64,000 bases of DNA, taken from positions 733,265 to 797,264 of the forward strand of contig NZ_BBRJ01000002.1 in the NCBI RefSeq assembly GCF_002090095.1, in the 5' to 3' direction. The stretch comes from Demequina sp. NBRC 110053. Lineage in GTDB: Bacteria; Actinomycetota; Actinomycetes; Actinomycetales; Demequinaceae. The notes beneath the pieces were generated by a model, which did no database searches, was not told the DNA's origin, and saw nothing but the letters and a program-made list of their open reading frames with translations. Below are positions 1-9,233 of the stretch, piece by piece; the stretch's first letter is position 1; every line of letters starts with the position of its first letter. The translations under genes and the position numbers were made by a program.

Positions 1-532
1 CCGTCTCGACCGAGACGTACAGGTGGCCCGCGATCTCCTGGTTGGAGTGGCCGCGCGCGAGCTCGCGCAGGACGTCCTGCTCGCGCTCGGTGAGGTCGGG
101 CAGCTCGTAGCCGCCCGCCTCGGAGAACCGTTCGATCACCGCCCTCGTCGATGCGGGGAACAGCAGCGACTCTCCCGTCGCGACCACGCGCACCGCCTCG
201 ATGAGCTCGGGGGGCGGCACGCGCTTGAGGACGAACCCTGCGGCCCCGGACCGCATCGCCTCGAACACGTACTCGTCCACCTCGAACGTCGTGAGCACCA
301 GGACCTTCGCGGGCGAGCCCGAGTCCACGATGAGGCGGGTGGCCTCGAGGCCGTCCATGCCGGGCATGCGCACGTCCATGAGCACCACGTCGGGCGAGGC
401 GCGCCGCACCTCGGCGACAGCGGCCGAGCCGTCGCCGGCCTCGGCCACCACCGTCCACCCCTCCTCGGACTGGAGGATCGCCTTCAGGCCCATGCGCACC
501 AAGGGGTCGTCGTCGACGATCACGATCCTCAT
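1..532 (-). CDS. LuxR/NarL-family response regulator, 3' end cut by window
   Basis: DNA-binding response regulator, the output half of a two-component system. The visible 177 residues start MRIVIVDDDP, carry the phospho-acceptor Asp near residue 53 (VLMDVRMPGMDG) and the conserved Lys (FVLKRV), and run into a LuxR-type helix-turn-helix (LTEREQDVLRELARG). The last part of the HTH lies beyond position 1. Its ATG overlaps the stop of the upstream histidine kinase by 4 nt (ATGA), so the two are co-translated. The MMPL exporter diverges just beyond the kinase and is a plausible target; that link is inference from position. Confidence 0.95.
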   Translation of the reverse strand, partial: MRIVIVDDDPLVRMGLKAILQSEEGWTVVAEAGDGSAAVAEVRRASPDVVLMDVRMPGMDGLEATRLIVDSGSPAKVLVLTTFEVDEYVFEAMRSGAAGFVLKRVPPPELIEAVRVVATGESLLFPASTRAVIERFSEAGGYELPDLTEREQDVLRELARGHSNQEIAGHLYVSVET

Positions 533-1935
533 GCGCTCACCTTGGCACGGACCCTGTCCCAAGGACAGTCGCTCAGCGTCGGGTCCGAGCCCGCTGGCGA
601 CAGCTGCAGCTCAAGCGGGATCAGCACCAGCACCTCGTAGCCCCCGTCGTCGGTCGGGCCGATGACGCTCGCGCCGCCCAGCAGGGCGGCGCGGTCGCGG
701 ATCCCGGCGATGCCGTGGCGAATGCCGGGCCGCGCGTGGCGAAGCGCGGCGATGGGCTCGGCGCCGGCGGAGGCAGGGCCGTTCACGACCGACAGCCCGA
801 GCGCGTCCTCGAGCGTGGCGGTGTGGACAGCGATGGTCGAGCCCGGGGCGTGCTTCGCGGCGTTCGTCAACCCCTCTCGGATTATCGCGTAGCCGGCCCT
901 GGACAGCGCCACGGGCGGTGGCTCGGCCGCCAGCCGCTCGTCGATGGTGAGACCGGCCGCCCGCGCCTGCGAGAGCAGCAGGGGAAGGTCATCGAGCGTC
1001 GGCAGGGGTGCGCGGGGCTCCGCGTCGTCGCCGCGGATGGTGGCGATGATGCGGTCGAGCTCGCCCATCGCGACTCGACCGCGCTCCTCGATGTTGCGCA
1101 GCGCCTGGCGCGCGAACTCGGGGTCGGAGTCGAACACGTGCGCGCCGGCGCCCGCCTGGACGATGTTCATGGTGATCATGTGGCCGATGGAGTCGTGCAG
1201 CTCCTGGTCGATCCGCACCTGGGTCTCGGCGAGCTCAGCGCGCTCCGTCGCGTGCGCCACGCGATCCTCGTCGCAGGGACCGAGGGCCCAGCGCGCGAAC
1301 GCCGTCTGCAGCGACGTGTAATGGTGCGACACCCACGCGAACATCGGGATCGCCGCGAGGATGACCGGGGCACCCACGAGCACCCAGAAGCTCACGAGGT
1401 CGACGATCTTCTGGGCGGTCGGCTCGTCCGCCCCTGGTCCGTGCAGGATGCCGGTGACGTGGCCGAGCGCCGTCAGCCACGCGCCGATGAGGCTGATCGG
1501 GACGACGACGGCCAGCAGCGCGAGCACGAAACCCACGGGGCCGAGCACGATGCGCCCCATCAGCCAGGCGAGGATGCGCCAGCTCTGGCCGTCGTGAAGG
1601 AGCGCGTGGCCCCAGCGGCCCCACTCGGCGACAGTGGGCGTCTGGCCCTTCTCGTGGATCCGATAGCTTCGCCCCGGCGGCGCCTCGATGCCCGCATCGA
1701 GGAAGCGGTTGGCCGTCGCCCGCTCGAGCTCGCCCACAGGCCGCAGTGACCACTGTGCGAATGCCAGGACGACCACGCCCACCCAGATGATGAGCAGGCT
1801 GATCCCGACGGCGTACATGGTCACCACGTAGGTGAACCACACGATCGAGACTGGCAGGCCGAGCAGGAGGTAGCCGATCTCGCGCCAGGTGCGCGACGAC
1901 CAGGTCACGGCGAAGTAGCGGCGTGCGGCTTCCAT
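529..1935 (-). CDS. Membrane sensor histidine kinase (DesK/LuxR-partner type)
   Basis: Sensor kinase of 468 aa that phosphorylates the response regulator encoded just downstream. N-terminal half has two pairs of hydrophobic segments (about residues 20-60 and 125-205) around a soluble stretch, as in the actinobacterial sensor-domain kinases. The H-box is QELHDSIGHM with the His near residue 247 (HisKA_3 dimerisation domain), followed by an N-box (EGLTNAAKHA) and an ATP-binding end. I start at the ATG at 1935 (MEAARRYF) because it sits just before the first membrane segment; the open frame continues upstream to 2061 but that part is Arg/Gly-rich and unlike a signal. Signal sensed is unknown. 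Confidence 0.92.
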   Translation of the reverse strand: MEAARRYFAVTWSSRTWREIGYLLLGLPVSIVWFTYVVTMYAVGISLLIIWVGVVVLAFAQWSLRPVGELERATANRFLDAGIEAPPGRSYRIHEKGQTPTVAEWGRWGHALLHDGQSWRILAWLMGRIVLGPVGFVLALLAVVVPISLIGAWLTALGHVTGILHGPGADEPTAQKIVDLVSFWVLVGAPVILAAIPMFAWVSHHYTSLQTAFARWALGPCDEDRVAHATERAELAETQVRIDQELHDSIGHMITMNIVQAGAGAHVFDSDPEFARQALRNIEERGRVAMGELDRIIATIRGDDAEPRAPLPTLDDLPLLLSQARAAGLTIDERLAAEPPPVALSRAGYAIIREGLTNAAKHAPGSTIAVHTATLEDALGLSVVNGPASAGAEPIAALRHARPGIRHGIAGIRDRAALLGGASVIGPTDDGGYEVLVLIPLELQLSPAGSDPTLSDCPWDRVRAKVSA

Positions 1936-2108
1936 TGCTCCATCCTGCCTGGCATCGCGGCCGAGCCCCCACACTCGCACGGCCAGTCGTGCCTCCCCCG
2001 CACGGGTGATCGGGCATCGGCCACGCTCCCCCGGCACCGCCTCACAGATCCCCCTAACCACGTCGCATCTCGCTCGCCAGCGGGCAGACCTGCGCCCTCA
2101 GCGGTCCC

Positions 2109-2114
2109 TAGCGT
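2109..2114 (+). promoter_or_regulatory. Putative -10 element for the MMPL gene
   Basis: TAGCGT lies 46 nt before the MMPL start, placing transcription near 2121 and leaving room for the AAGGAGG ribosome site at 2150-2156. No convincing -35 is visible. Confidence 0.4.
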
Positions 2115-2160
2115 CGAAACGTCTCGATCCATGAGCACCCCTCACCATCAAGGAGGCACC

Positions 2161-4365
2161 ATGTCCAGGGGATTCACCGGGCGCATCGCCCGAGCCACGG
2201 CGTCACGGCCGTGGGTGACCATCGGGGTGTGGCTCGTCGCCCTCGCCGGCGCGATCTACGCCGCGGGCGGGCTGGGCGACGCGCTCACCCAGGAGGAGAG
2301 GGTCCTCGTCGACGTCGAGTCGGGGACGGTCGAGGAGCTGGAGGAGCGGCTGCGCTCGCGCGAGGGCGACGGCGCCGGCGCCGGCGCCGCGGGCCACCAG
2401 GAGACGGTAATCGTGCAGTCCGACTCCGCAGCGTTCGGCGACGCGGCGTTCGATGCCACGCTGACCTCCCTCGCTGACGTCATGGGCGAGATGCCCGAGG
2501 TCGAGTCGGTCTCCGTGCCCACCGCCGAGCAGCCGATGCCGGTGTCAGCGGACGGCTCGACGGCTCTCGCGACGGTGATCTTCGATCCGACCATCGACGC
2601 CGAGATCGCGGAGGACTATCTCGCTGCGCTCGACTCCATCGAGGGCGAGGGCATCGTGATCACCTCCGTGGGCGACGTGTCCGGCGAGCACATGTTCGAC
2701 ACCCTCGCCGAGGAGGGCCTCATCCGGGGCGAGGCCATCGGCATCGGCGTCGCGCTGCTGATCCTGCTGGTCGTATTCGGCGCGCTGGTCGCCGCCGGGA
2801 TCCCGCTGCTGGTGGCGATCGTGTCGATCGTCATGGCGGTGGGCGCGACGGCGCTCGTGGGGCAGGCATTCGAGCTGTCCTTCTTCGTGGTCAACATGAT
2901 CACGATGATGGGTCTCGCGCTGGGCATCGACTACTCGCTCGTGATGGTGCAGCGCTTCCGCGAGGAGCTGCACCACGGCCACGACGTCATGGAGGCCGTC
3001 CAGATCGCGGGCAGCACGGCGAACCGGGCGGTGCTGTTCTCCGGCATCACGGTGGTGATCGCGCTCGTGGGCCTGCTCATCGTGCCGTCGACCATCATGC
3101 GCTCGCTGGGCGCTGGCGCCATCGTCGTGGCGATCATGGCGGTCGTCACGTCGCTCACGCTGCTGCCGGCCGTGCTCAGGCTGCTGGGCCACCGCGTCAA
3201 CAAGGGCCGCGTGCCCTTCCGCAACCCGGACGCCGAGCCGCGACGCTGGAACGCGATCGCGCGCGTCGTGACCGGACGCCCCGTGCTGTGGGCGACCGCG
3301 AGCATCGCTCTGCTGGCGCTGCTCGCGATCCCCGCGACCCAGATGCGCCTGACGTTCCCCGGCATCGACGCCCTCCCGGAGGACAACGAGCTGCGCGTAG
3401 GCGTCGAGGCGCTCACGACCGAGTTCGACCAGGGGCAGTCCGCGACCGTCGTCGTAATCGAGGATGCGGCTGGCGCCGAGGCCCAGGTCGAGGCGCTCGC
3501 CGCGACCATCGAGGATGACCCCGCGTTCGCCGACACGGCGATCGACTGGCGAGGTGACGTGGCCTTCATCGACACTCAGGACGTCTACGATGCGGCGGAC
3601 CCGCGCGCCGAGGAGGCCGTCGACCGACTGCGGGACACGGTGGTTCCCGACGGGCTCGCCGGCACGGCCGCCGTCGGGCACGTCGGGGGCGAGCAGGCTG
3701 GCGGCATGGACTTCACGGACGTCATCACCGGCATGACGCCATGGGTGCTGCTCATCGTGCTGGGCGCGAGCTTCCTGCTCCTGCTCGTTGCCTTCCGTTC
3801 CGTGGTGGTCCCGACGATGGCGATCGTTCTCAACCTGCTGTCGGCGGGCGCGGCATTCGGCCTGCTGGTGGCGGTGTTCCAGTGGGGATGGGGCGCTGAG
3901 CTGCTCGGTTTCGCCCAGGTCGACGGCATCGCGCCGTGGATCCCGCTGTTCACGTTCGCGGTGCTGTTCGGCCTGTCGATGGACTATCACGTGTTCCTGC
4001 TCAGCCGCATCCGCGAGCGTCACGACCAAGGGGCCTCGACCCGCGAGGCGATCGCCTATGGCCTGACGCGCACTGGACTGCTGATCACGGGCGCGGCGCT
4101 CATCATGGTCGCGGTGTTCGGCGGATTCGCGCTCGGCGACCTGTCCGAGTTCGCGCAGATGGGCTTCGGGCTCGCGGCCGCCGTCATCATCGACGCGACC
4201 ATCGTCCGTTCCGTCGTGGTGCCGTCCGTGATGACGCTGCTCGACAGGCACAACTGGTACCTGCCGCGCTGGCTCGAGTGGCTGCCGCGCGTGAACGTCG
4301 AGGGCGAGGCGGCCGAGGAGCGGGTCAAGCCGGAGCCCGCCCTCGTGCCCGCTCGGCTGCGATAG
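2161..4365 (+). CDS. MMPL/RND-family exporter
   Basis: Proton-driven membrane exporter of the MMPL branch of the RND superfamily, 734 aa, usual size for the short form. Arrangement is two repeats of one helix, a large extracellular loop (about 36-185 and 395-525) and a five-helix bundle (about 190-350 and 530-700). The TM4-type signature MMGLALGIDYSLVMVQRF and its second-half match FGLSMDYHVFLLSRIRERHD carry the Asp-Tyr pairs used for proton relay in this family. Start chosen at 2161 because a strong AAGGAGG lies 4 nt upstream. It diverges from the two-component genes, which suggests regulated efflux of a lipid or drug; the substrate cannot be read from sequence. A long hairpin terminator follows. 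Confidence 0.93.
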   Translation: MSRGFTGRIARATASRPWVTIGVWLVALAGAIYAAGGLGDALTQEERVLVDVESGTVEELEERLRSREGDGAGAGAAGHQETVIVQSDSAAFGDAAFDATLTSLADVMGEMPEVESVSVPTAEQPMPVSADGSTALATVIFDPTIDAEIAEDYLAALDSIEGEGIVITSVGDVSGEHMFDTLAEEGLIRGEAIGIGVALLILLVVFGALVAAGIPLLVAIVSIVMAVGATALVGQAFELSFFVVNMITMMGLALGIDYSLVMVQRFREELHHGHDVMEAVQIAGSTANRAVLFSGITVVIALVGLLIVPSTIMRSLGAGAIVVAIMAVVTSLTLLPAVLRLLGHRVNKGRVPFRNPDAEPRRWNAIARVVTGRPVLWATASIALLALLAIPATQMRLTFPGIDALPEDNELRVGVEALTTEFDQGQSATVVVIEDAAGAEAQVEALAATIEDDPAFADTAIDWRGDVAFIDTQDVYDAADPRAEEAVDRLRDTVVPDGLAGTAAVGHVGGEQAGGMDFTDVITGMTPWVLLIVLGASFLLLLVAFRSVVVPTMAIVLNLLSAGAAFGLLVAVFQWGWGAELLGFAQVDGIAPWIPLFTFAVLFGLSMDYHVFLLSRIRERHDQGASTREAIAYGLTRTGLLITGAALIMVAVFGGFALGDLSEFAQMGFGLAAAVIIDATIVRSVVVPSVMTLLDRHNWYLPRWLEWLPRVNVEGEAAEERVKPEPALVPARLR

Positions 4366-4380
4366 GGCCGTCGTAGAAGA

Positions 4381-4432
4381 GCGCCGATGCGTGGGCGGGG
4401 TCCCGTACAGGACCCCGCCCGCGCATCGGCGC
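4381..4432 (+). terminator. Long hairpin terminator after MMPL gene
   Basis: A 23-bp stem (4381-4403 with 4410-4432, single G-T wobble) and a 6-nt loop CGTACA. No U-run follows, as is usual in high-GC actinobacteria. The right arm includes one exact copy of the recurring 11-mer CGCGCATCGGC (4420-4430). Confidence 0.85.
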
Positions 4433-4539
4433 TGCTGGCGGTCGACGCTGGCTGATCCCGGCCCCATGGCCAGCGAGAGGCACCCCACTCGGTGGCCTGC
4501 GGGCGCAGGACAGCGGACATGGACCGCCGGAACGCCCAC

Positions 4540-4545
4540 TACCCT
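4540..4545 (+). promoter_or_regulatory. -10 element of leaderless L,D-transpeptidase promoter
   Basis: TACCCT followed by 6 nt and then the GTG start at 4552, so the transcript should begin at or within a base of the start codon. Confidence 0.65.
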
Positions 4546-4551
4546 GATCGG

Positions 4552-5427
4552 GTGTCAGACCCCGAGGAGCGCCCGCATCAGCCGAGCGCAGCGCCCGCGC
4601 GAGCCGCCGCTCCACGACGGCGGCTGCGGTTCATCGCAACAGGCGTGGTCGCCGTCGCGGCCATCGTCGCCGTCGTCGTGATCGCCACGCGCAACGAGCC
4701 GCGCGCCACCCAGGAGGCCCTGCGTGCGGTCACGACCACGCCGTCGCCGTCGGCGGAGACCACCGCCGCGCCAGAGCCGTCACCCGAGGCGGCCATCGCG
4801 CCCGGCGCCCTCGTGGTGTCGCCGGCCGGCGAGTCCCTCGCGGTCTACCCCGCCGCAGGCGACGCCGAGCCGTCCGAGTCGCTCGGGCAGTGGACCGCGC
4901 TGGGCGCATCGACGACCCTGCTGGGATTCGCCACCGAGACGGTCGGGGATGCGGAATGGATCCAGGTCGAGCTGCCCGGCGCGCCCAACCATCGGGAGGG
5001 GTGGGTGCGGGCGGACGACGTCCAGACCTCTGCGACCGACGTGCGCATCGACATCTATCTCGACGAGCGCGAGCTCGATCTCACCGACGGCGGCACGGTC
5101 GAGCTGACATCGGAGGTCGTCATCGGCGCCGACGAGTCACCCACGCCGCTCGGGGTGTTCTGGGTCACCGACCCCCTCGACTTCAGCGCCAACGACAGCG
5201 GTGTCTACGGGTCCTTCGCCATGGGGCTCAACGGCTGGTCCGAGGCGCTCTCCGAGTTCAACGGAGGAGTCCCGCAGATCGCCGTCCACGGCACCAACCA
5301 GCCGGAGCTCATGGGTCAGGCAGTGTCGAACGGATGCATCCGCGTGCCCAACGACATCGCGACGGCGCTGGGCGCGGTCGCCGCGCCCGGCACGCCCGTG
5401 GTGATCCACCAGTCGCGCTCGGCCTAG
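4552..5427 (+). CDS. L,D-transpeptidase (YkuD domain), membrane-anchored
   Basis: Makes 3-3 cross-links in peptidoglycan or attaches proteins to it, outside the cell. 291 aa: short cytoplasmic Arg-rich tail, one membrane segment near residues 27-45, a Ser/Pro/Glu-rich spacer, an SH3-like part, then a YkuD domain with the catalytic signature HGTNQPE...SNGCIRVPN (His, then Ser-Asn-Gly-Cys) near residues 250-270. GTG at 4552 is preferred over the upstream ATGs because a TACCCT -10 lies exactly 6 nt before it, the leaderless pattern repeated elsewhere in this window. It stands alone between a terminator and a small membrane gene. Confidence 0.92.
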   Translation: MSDPEERPHQPSAAPARAAAPRRRLRFIATGVVAVAAIVAVVVIATRNEPRATQEALRAVTTTPSPSAETTAAPEPSPEAAIAPGALVVSPAGESLAVYPAAGDAEPSESLGQWTALGASTTLLGFATETVGDAEWIQVELPGAPNHREGWVRADDVQTSATDVRIDIYLDERELDLTDGGTVELTSEVVIGADESPTPLGVFWVTDPLDFSANDSGVYGSFAMGLNGWSEALSEFNGGVPQIAVHGTNQPELMGQAVSNGCIRVPNDIATALGAVAAPGTPVVIHQSRSA

Positions 5428-5508
5428 TGGGCTGTCGTCGCCCGATTCTCGCGGGCGCCGGTCGTGCACCACGCGCGCGTGCGCTCCGCGGTGCCTCATG
5501 CTTCGCAC

Positions 5509-5514
5509 CCTATG
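5509..5514 (+). promoter_or_regulatory. Putative -10 for the DUF2510 gene
   Basis: TATGCT, predicting a start near 5521 and a leader of about 22 nt that contains the AGGAGGG ribosome site. Confidence 0.45.
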
Positions 5515-5542
5515 CTCGGCGCAGGCGCTGAGGAGGGCACCG

Positions 5543-5971
5543 ATGACCGAGATCGCCGCGGGCTGGTACACCGACCCGTCGAGTCCCATGCAGGTTCGCT
5601 ACTGGGATGGGAGCGCATGGACCCACCAGGTCGCGCCGCATCCGGCCGTGCCCCCTCCCGCACCCGCGAGGGTCTCCGAGGACCTGGGCCCTGGCTCAGC
5701 GCTGCACTACTTGGTGCCGGTGGGCCGCTCATGGCAGGCCGTCGCCGCCCCGTGGATCGGCCTCGCCGCCCTCGTGCTCTTCTGGGTGCCGGCGGTAGGC
5801 CTGGGGGTGGGAGCGACGGCGGTCGCCATCGGCATCGCCGCGCTGCGCCGCGCTCGCTCCGGCGGCCACGGCAGCGGGCGCGCCATCGTCGGCATCGTGC
5901 TGGGCGCGGTGGGCGCCATCGTCGGTGCGATCGTGACCTTCGTCGTCGTGACCAGCTGGTTGGGCACCTAG
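5543..5971 (+). CDS. DUF2510 domain plus two membrane helices
   Basis: 142 aa. The N-terminus has the short DUF2510 module (GWYTDPSSP..RYWDGSAWT), a Trp-rich motif common at the start of actinobacterial envelope proteins and of unknown function. A Pro/Ala linker and two hydrophobic helices (about 66-90 and 110-138) follow, with a Gly/Arg hairpin between them, resembling DUF4190-type proteins. ATG at 5543 has AGGAGGG 5 nt upstream. Its stop codon overlaps the stop of the convergent lactate dehydrogenase gene by 3 nt. Function unknown. Confidence 0.8.
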   Translation: MTEIAAGWYTDPSSPMQVRYWDGSAWTHQVAPHPAVPPPAPARVSEDLGPGSALHYLVPVGRSWQAVAAPWIGLAALVLFWVPAVGLGVGATAVAIGIAALRRARSGGHGSGRAIVGIVLGAVGAIVGAIVTFVVVTSWLGT

Positions 5972-6927
5972 GCGGCGACCGCGCCGAACCGTTCGGCCGT
6001 CTCGCGGATCGAGCGGGCGGAGGCCGCGAGGGCGGTGCGCTCGGCCTCGTCGACCGGCACCTCGACCTGGTGCTCGATGCCGCGTCGCCCCACCACGGCG
6101 GGCAGCGACATGCACACCTCGCCCACGCCCGGGTAGTCGATGAGCGTGGATACCGGAAGCACGCGGCGCTGATCGCCCAGCACCGCTTCGACGATGCGCG
6201 CGCCCGCGGCGCCGATGGCGTAGTTCGTGGCGCCCTTGCCCTCGATGATCGTGTACGCCGAGCGCATCACGTCGTGGTGGATGCGCTCGCGTACCGAGTC
6301 CGTCATGACCACCGTGCCGTCGCGTCCCTTCCACTCGTTGAGGGGGAGCCCACCGATGGTGGCCGAGGACCACAGCGCGACCTCGGTGTCTCCATGCTCG
6401 CCCGCGATGTACGCATGCACGTTGCCCACCGCCACCTGACACTCCGCAGCGATCTCGTGGCGCAGCCGCGAGCTGTCGAGCACCGTGCCCGAGCCGAACA
6501 TCCGCGCGGGATCCATGCCGGACTTCTTGATCGCGGCGAGCGTCACCACGTCGACCGGGTTGGTGACGAGGATGTAGATCGCGTTGGGCGCGGTCTCGAG
6601 CAGCGGAGGCAGGACCTTGTCCATGAGAGAGATCGTCGCGCCGGCGAGCTCCATGCGCGACTGTCCTGGCTGCTGCTTGGCGCCCGCCGTGATGACGACC
6701 ACGTCGGAGCCCTCGACGACGCCCACATCATCGGATCCCAGCACCGTTGCCTCGGGCATGAACTGAATGCCCTGGGCGAGGTCGAGCGCCTCGGCCTCGA
6801 CCTTGGCCCTGTTGATGTCGTAGAGGGCCACCGTGCGCGCGAAGCCGCGCATCAGGCCTGCATAGGCGAGGGTCGCCCCCACCGCGCCAGCGCCGACGAT
6901 GGACACCTTCGAGGTCTTGGACTCCAC
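5968..6927 (-). CDS. ldh: L-lactate dehydrogenase
   Basis: Interconverts pyruvate and L-lactate with NAD(H), 319 aa, the usual size. NAD-binding motif GAGAVGATLAY is near the start, the substrate-specificity loop reads GAKQQPGQSRMEL (Gln before the Arg marks lactate rather than malate dehydrogenase), and the catalytic His is in AGEHGDTEVALWS. GTG at 6927 is chosen because GGAGG lies 5 nt before it and the protein then begins VESKTSKVSIVGAG, as in relatives; the open frame extends 31 codons further without similarity. A TACGCT (6959-6964 on this strand) could be its -10. Together with xfp and pta-ackA it points to mixed-acid fermentation. Confidence 0.95.
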   Translation of the reverse strand: MESKTSKVSIVGAGAVGATLAYAGLMRGFARTVALYDINRAKVEAEALDLAQGIQFMPEATVLGSDDVGVVEGSDVVVITAGAKQQPGQSRMELAGATISLMDKVLPPLLETAPNAIYILVTNPVDVVTLAAIKKSGMDPARMFGSGTVLDSSRLRHEIAAECQVAVGNVHAYIAGEHGDTEVALWSSATIGGLPLNEWKGRDGTVVMTDSVRERIHHDVMRSAYTIIEGKGATNYAIGAAGARIVEAVLGDQRRVLPVSTLIDYPGVGEVCMSLPAVVGRRGIEHQVEVPVDEAERTALAASARSIRETAERFGAVAA

Positions 6928-7095
6928 GCGCTCCTCCAGTTCTCGTGCCTGCTCGTCCAGCGTAGCGAGCGCGCGGCGCGGGTGTCCGTCTAGGCTCGGA
7001 TCGACAGGCGGCGGCGACACGCGGCATCTTCACGCACCAGCGATACCGAGCAGCGATCATGCGAGGGTCCGCGCACGACCAGAACGGGGGGCACC

Positions 7096-8535
7096 ATGCC
7101 ACGACCGACGAAGGCCGAGATCGAGGCCCGGCTGCTGGAGCTGGAGGCCGAGAACGCACAGCTGCGCGCCGCAGCCCAGGAACCACGCATCGCCCAGGAG
7201 CCACCCATCGACCCGGCGCACGCCGCCTCCCCGGCGCGCGAGCGGCGACACGGTCGCGGACGGGCGATCCTCGCCACCGTGCTGATCGTCGTGGGCGCGC
7301 TGCTCGCCCCCGTCGCCACCGTGGGGGCCTTCGGAGCGCGCCAGATGAGCGACACCGACGTGTTCGTCGAGACCCTCGCCCCCCTGGCCAGCGACCCTGC
7401 CATCCAGCAGCTGATCGTGGACGAGGCCAGCGCTGCCATCGACAGCGCGCTCGACACGGACGCTCTGGTCGCGGACCTCGTCGACTCGCTCTTCGACGAG
7501 GATGCGCGACCGCGACTCGCGGCGGCGTCCGAGCGGCTGGCACCCCTGCTCGCCGACCAAGCTCGCAACGCCACCCGCGCGGCGCTCACGCGCGTCGTCG
7601 AATCCGATGCCTTCCCCGCCATCTGGGAGCAGGCACTGCGGGTGACCCACGTCCAGATGGTCGGGGTGCTCGAGGCGGACGAGACGGGCGGCGTCACCAT
7701 CAGCGACGCCGGCGTGGTCGCGATCCAGCTGGAGCCGATCATCGCGGCGATCAAGCCCGCACTCGTCGATGCCGGCTTCGAGCTCGCCAACTCGATCCCC
7801 CAGGTCGACGCCACCATCGTCGTCGCGGAGATCCCGCAGATCGCGCAGGCCCGGCTGGGCTACTCGCTCCTGCTGACGGTGGGCCTGGTGCTGCCGTGGC
7901 TCGCGATCGGCCTTCTCGTGGTGGGCGTCGTGATCCACCCACGCTCGTCGCGCGGGGTCGTGCTCGCCGGGACGCTGCTCCTGATCGAGGGCGCGCTGCT
8001 GGGGAGCGCGATCGCCATCGGCGGCTCCGTGGTCGCCGCTGCCATCGCATCGCAGGTGCCGACCGCAGCGACCGACGTGGTCTACCAGGCGCTCACCGCG
8101 GAAGTCGCGGCTGTGATGCTCGCCTACGTCGCCGTCGGCGCGATCGCGATCCTCGCGGGCCTGATCGCTGGCCGCAGCCTTCCGGCGATGCGGGCCCGCG
8201 CCGCGGGGTCGAGAGGCCTGGCGCGCGTGACGGCGTGGCTCGACCGCCGCGGCTGGCGCTCGCAGCGGATCACGGCGGCGCTGCGACCCAACGGCTGGAT
8301 CCTGTGGGTGCTCATCGGCGCGCTGTTCGTGATCCTCGCCGCCTCCATGCGCCCCCTGTCTCCTGGTGACGTCGCCTGGGGCGCGGTCATCCTCGCCGTG
8401 GTCGCCGTGCTGTTCTGGATCCTGCGCGGGCCCGACGTCGACGACGCCCCCGCGTCCAGCACAGGCGACGACGACGTCAGCAGCGCGAGGCAGCAGGACC
8501 GGACGACCGAGGCGGACCCCGCGGTCGTCATCTGA
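7096..8535 (+). CDS. Polytopic membrane protein with N-terminal coiled coil, unknown
   Basis: 479 aa, not assigned to a named family by me. A short N-terminal heptad stretch (IEARLLELEAENAQLRA) and an Arg-rich tail precede one membrane helix near residue 60. An extracellular domain of about 180 residues, rich in Asp and Ala, follows, then about five helices (about 258-280, 290-315, 335-357, 398-413, 418-436) and an acidic C-terminal tail. This one-helix, ectodomain, helix-bundle order is seen in conserved actinobacterial membrane proteins of unknown role. Start at 7096 is supported by GGGGGGC 5 nt before it. It diverges from ldh and converges with a secreted protein gene. Confidence 0.82.
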   Translation: MPRPTKAEIEARLLELEAENAQLRAAAQEPRIAQEPPIDPAHAASPARERRHGRGRAILATVLIVVGALLAPVATVGAFGARQMSDTDVFVETLAPLASDPAIQQLIVDEASAAIDSALDTDALVADLVDSLFDEDARPRLAAASERLAPLLADQARNATRAALTRVVESDAFPAIWEQALRVTHVQMVGVLEADETGGVTISDAGVVAIQLEPIIAAIKPALVDAGFELANSIPQVDATIVVAEIPQIAQARLGYSLLLTVGLVLPWLAIGLLVVGVVIHPRSSRGVVLAGTLLLIEGALLGSAIAIGGSVVAAAIASQVPTAATDVVYQALTAEVAAVMLAYVAVGAIAILAGLIAGRSLPAMRARAAGSRGLARVTAWLDRRGWRSQRITAALRPNGWILWVLIGALFVILAASMRPLSPGDVAWGAVILAVVAVLFWILRGPDVDDAPASSTGDDDVSSARQQDRTTEADPAVVI

Positions 8536-8549
8536 CCGGCGTCAGCGGT

Positions 8550-9179
8550 TCAGCTCGCGAGCTGGTCGAAGCACGTGGGTGTCTCGGGCTCGACGGCGCG
8601 GCCCTCCAGCACCGACCCGCTGAGCACCGTGACGCCCAGGTCGTCGTCGATGCACCACACCATGTCGCCGCCGACGAGCTCTGCGCCCGAGGACCCCAGG
8701 GAGTAGTCCCCGACCCACGACGCGCTCGCACCGTCGGGCCCGTCGCTGCGCACGCGCATCACGATGGCCGTGCCGTCGCACCGCGTGCCGAGGTCGGACC
8801 CGGGAGCGCCCGACGTGAAGCCGCCGGCCGCATCCTCCTCCGGCCCCGGGAGCCATGGCTCGCCGCACCGTGGGTTGACGAGCGACGCCCATCCCTCGAG
8901 CTCGTCCACGTCGCCGTCGCACGCGTCGGTAGGGCTCACGGTGATGGTCGGGTCGAGGAGCGTGGCGTCGAGCGACACGATCGTGCCGGTGTCGATCAGC
9001 GGCACTCGCCGCCCGACCTCCGCGGTGCCATCCACCGTGACCTCGCCGCAGTGCCCTTCCTCCGACGCCGTCACCGTGAAGGGGACGACCGAGGACTCGC
9101 CATCGCGCACGGGCACGATCAAGGCCGCTCCGAGCACGAGCAGCACGGCGACGGCTCCTGCGACGATCCACCCGCGCAT
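8550..9179 (-). CDS. Secreted or membrane-tethered Cys-containing protein, unknown
   Basis: 209 aa. One hydrophobic N-terminal segment (MRGWIVAGAVAVLLVLGAAL) acts as signal or anchor; there is no lipobox. The exported part has six Cys residues (EGHCGE, DACDGD, NPRCGEP, GTRCDGT, MVWCIDD, TPTCFDQ), enough for three disulfides, and an acidic composition. ATG at 9179 has a GAGGGGGG ribosome site. No family recognised. It lies between a convergent membrane protein gene and the helicase gene 54 bp upstream on the same strand. Confidence 0.72.
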   Translation of the reverse strand: MRGWIVAGAVAVLLVLGAALIVPVRDGESSVVPFTVTASEEGHCGEVTVDGTAEVGRRVPLIDTGTIVSLDATLLDPTITVSPTDACDGDVDELEGWASLVNPRCGEPWLPGPEEDAAGGFTSGAPGSDLGTRCDGTAIVMRVRSDGPDGASASWVGDYSLGSSGAELVGGDMVWCIDDDLGVTVLSGSVLEGRAVEPETPTCFDQLAS

Positions 9180-9233
9180 GCGCCCCCCTCGGTGCCGGTG
9201 AGGACGACTCTAGGCCCGGGATGACGCGGAGCG

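Noticed and set aside
2545-4539. 664-codon frame antisense to the MMPL gene
   Set aside because: His/Arg/Asp-rich composition without hydrophobic or domain pattern, typical of the antisense of a high-GC membrane gene.
5439-5457. Hairpin CGCCCG/CGGGCG after the L,D-transpeptidase gene
   Set aside because: Only 6 bp with a 7-nt loop; common by chance at this GC content, so not called as a terminator.
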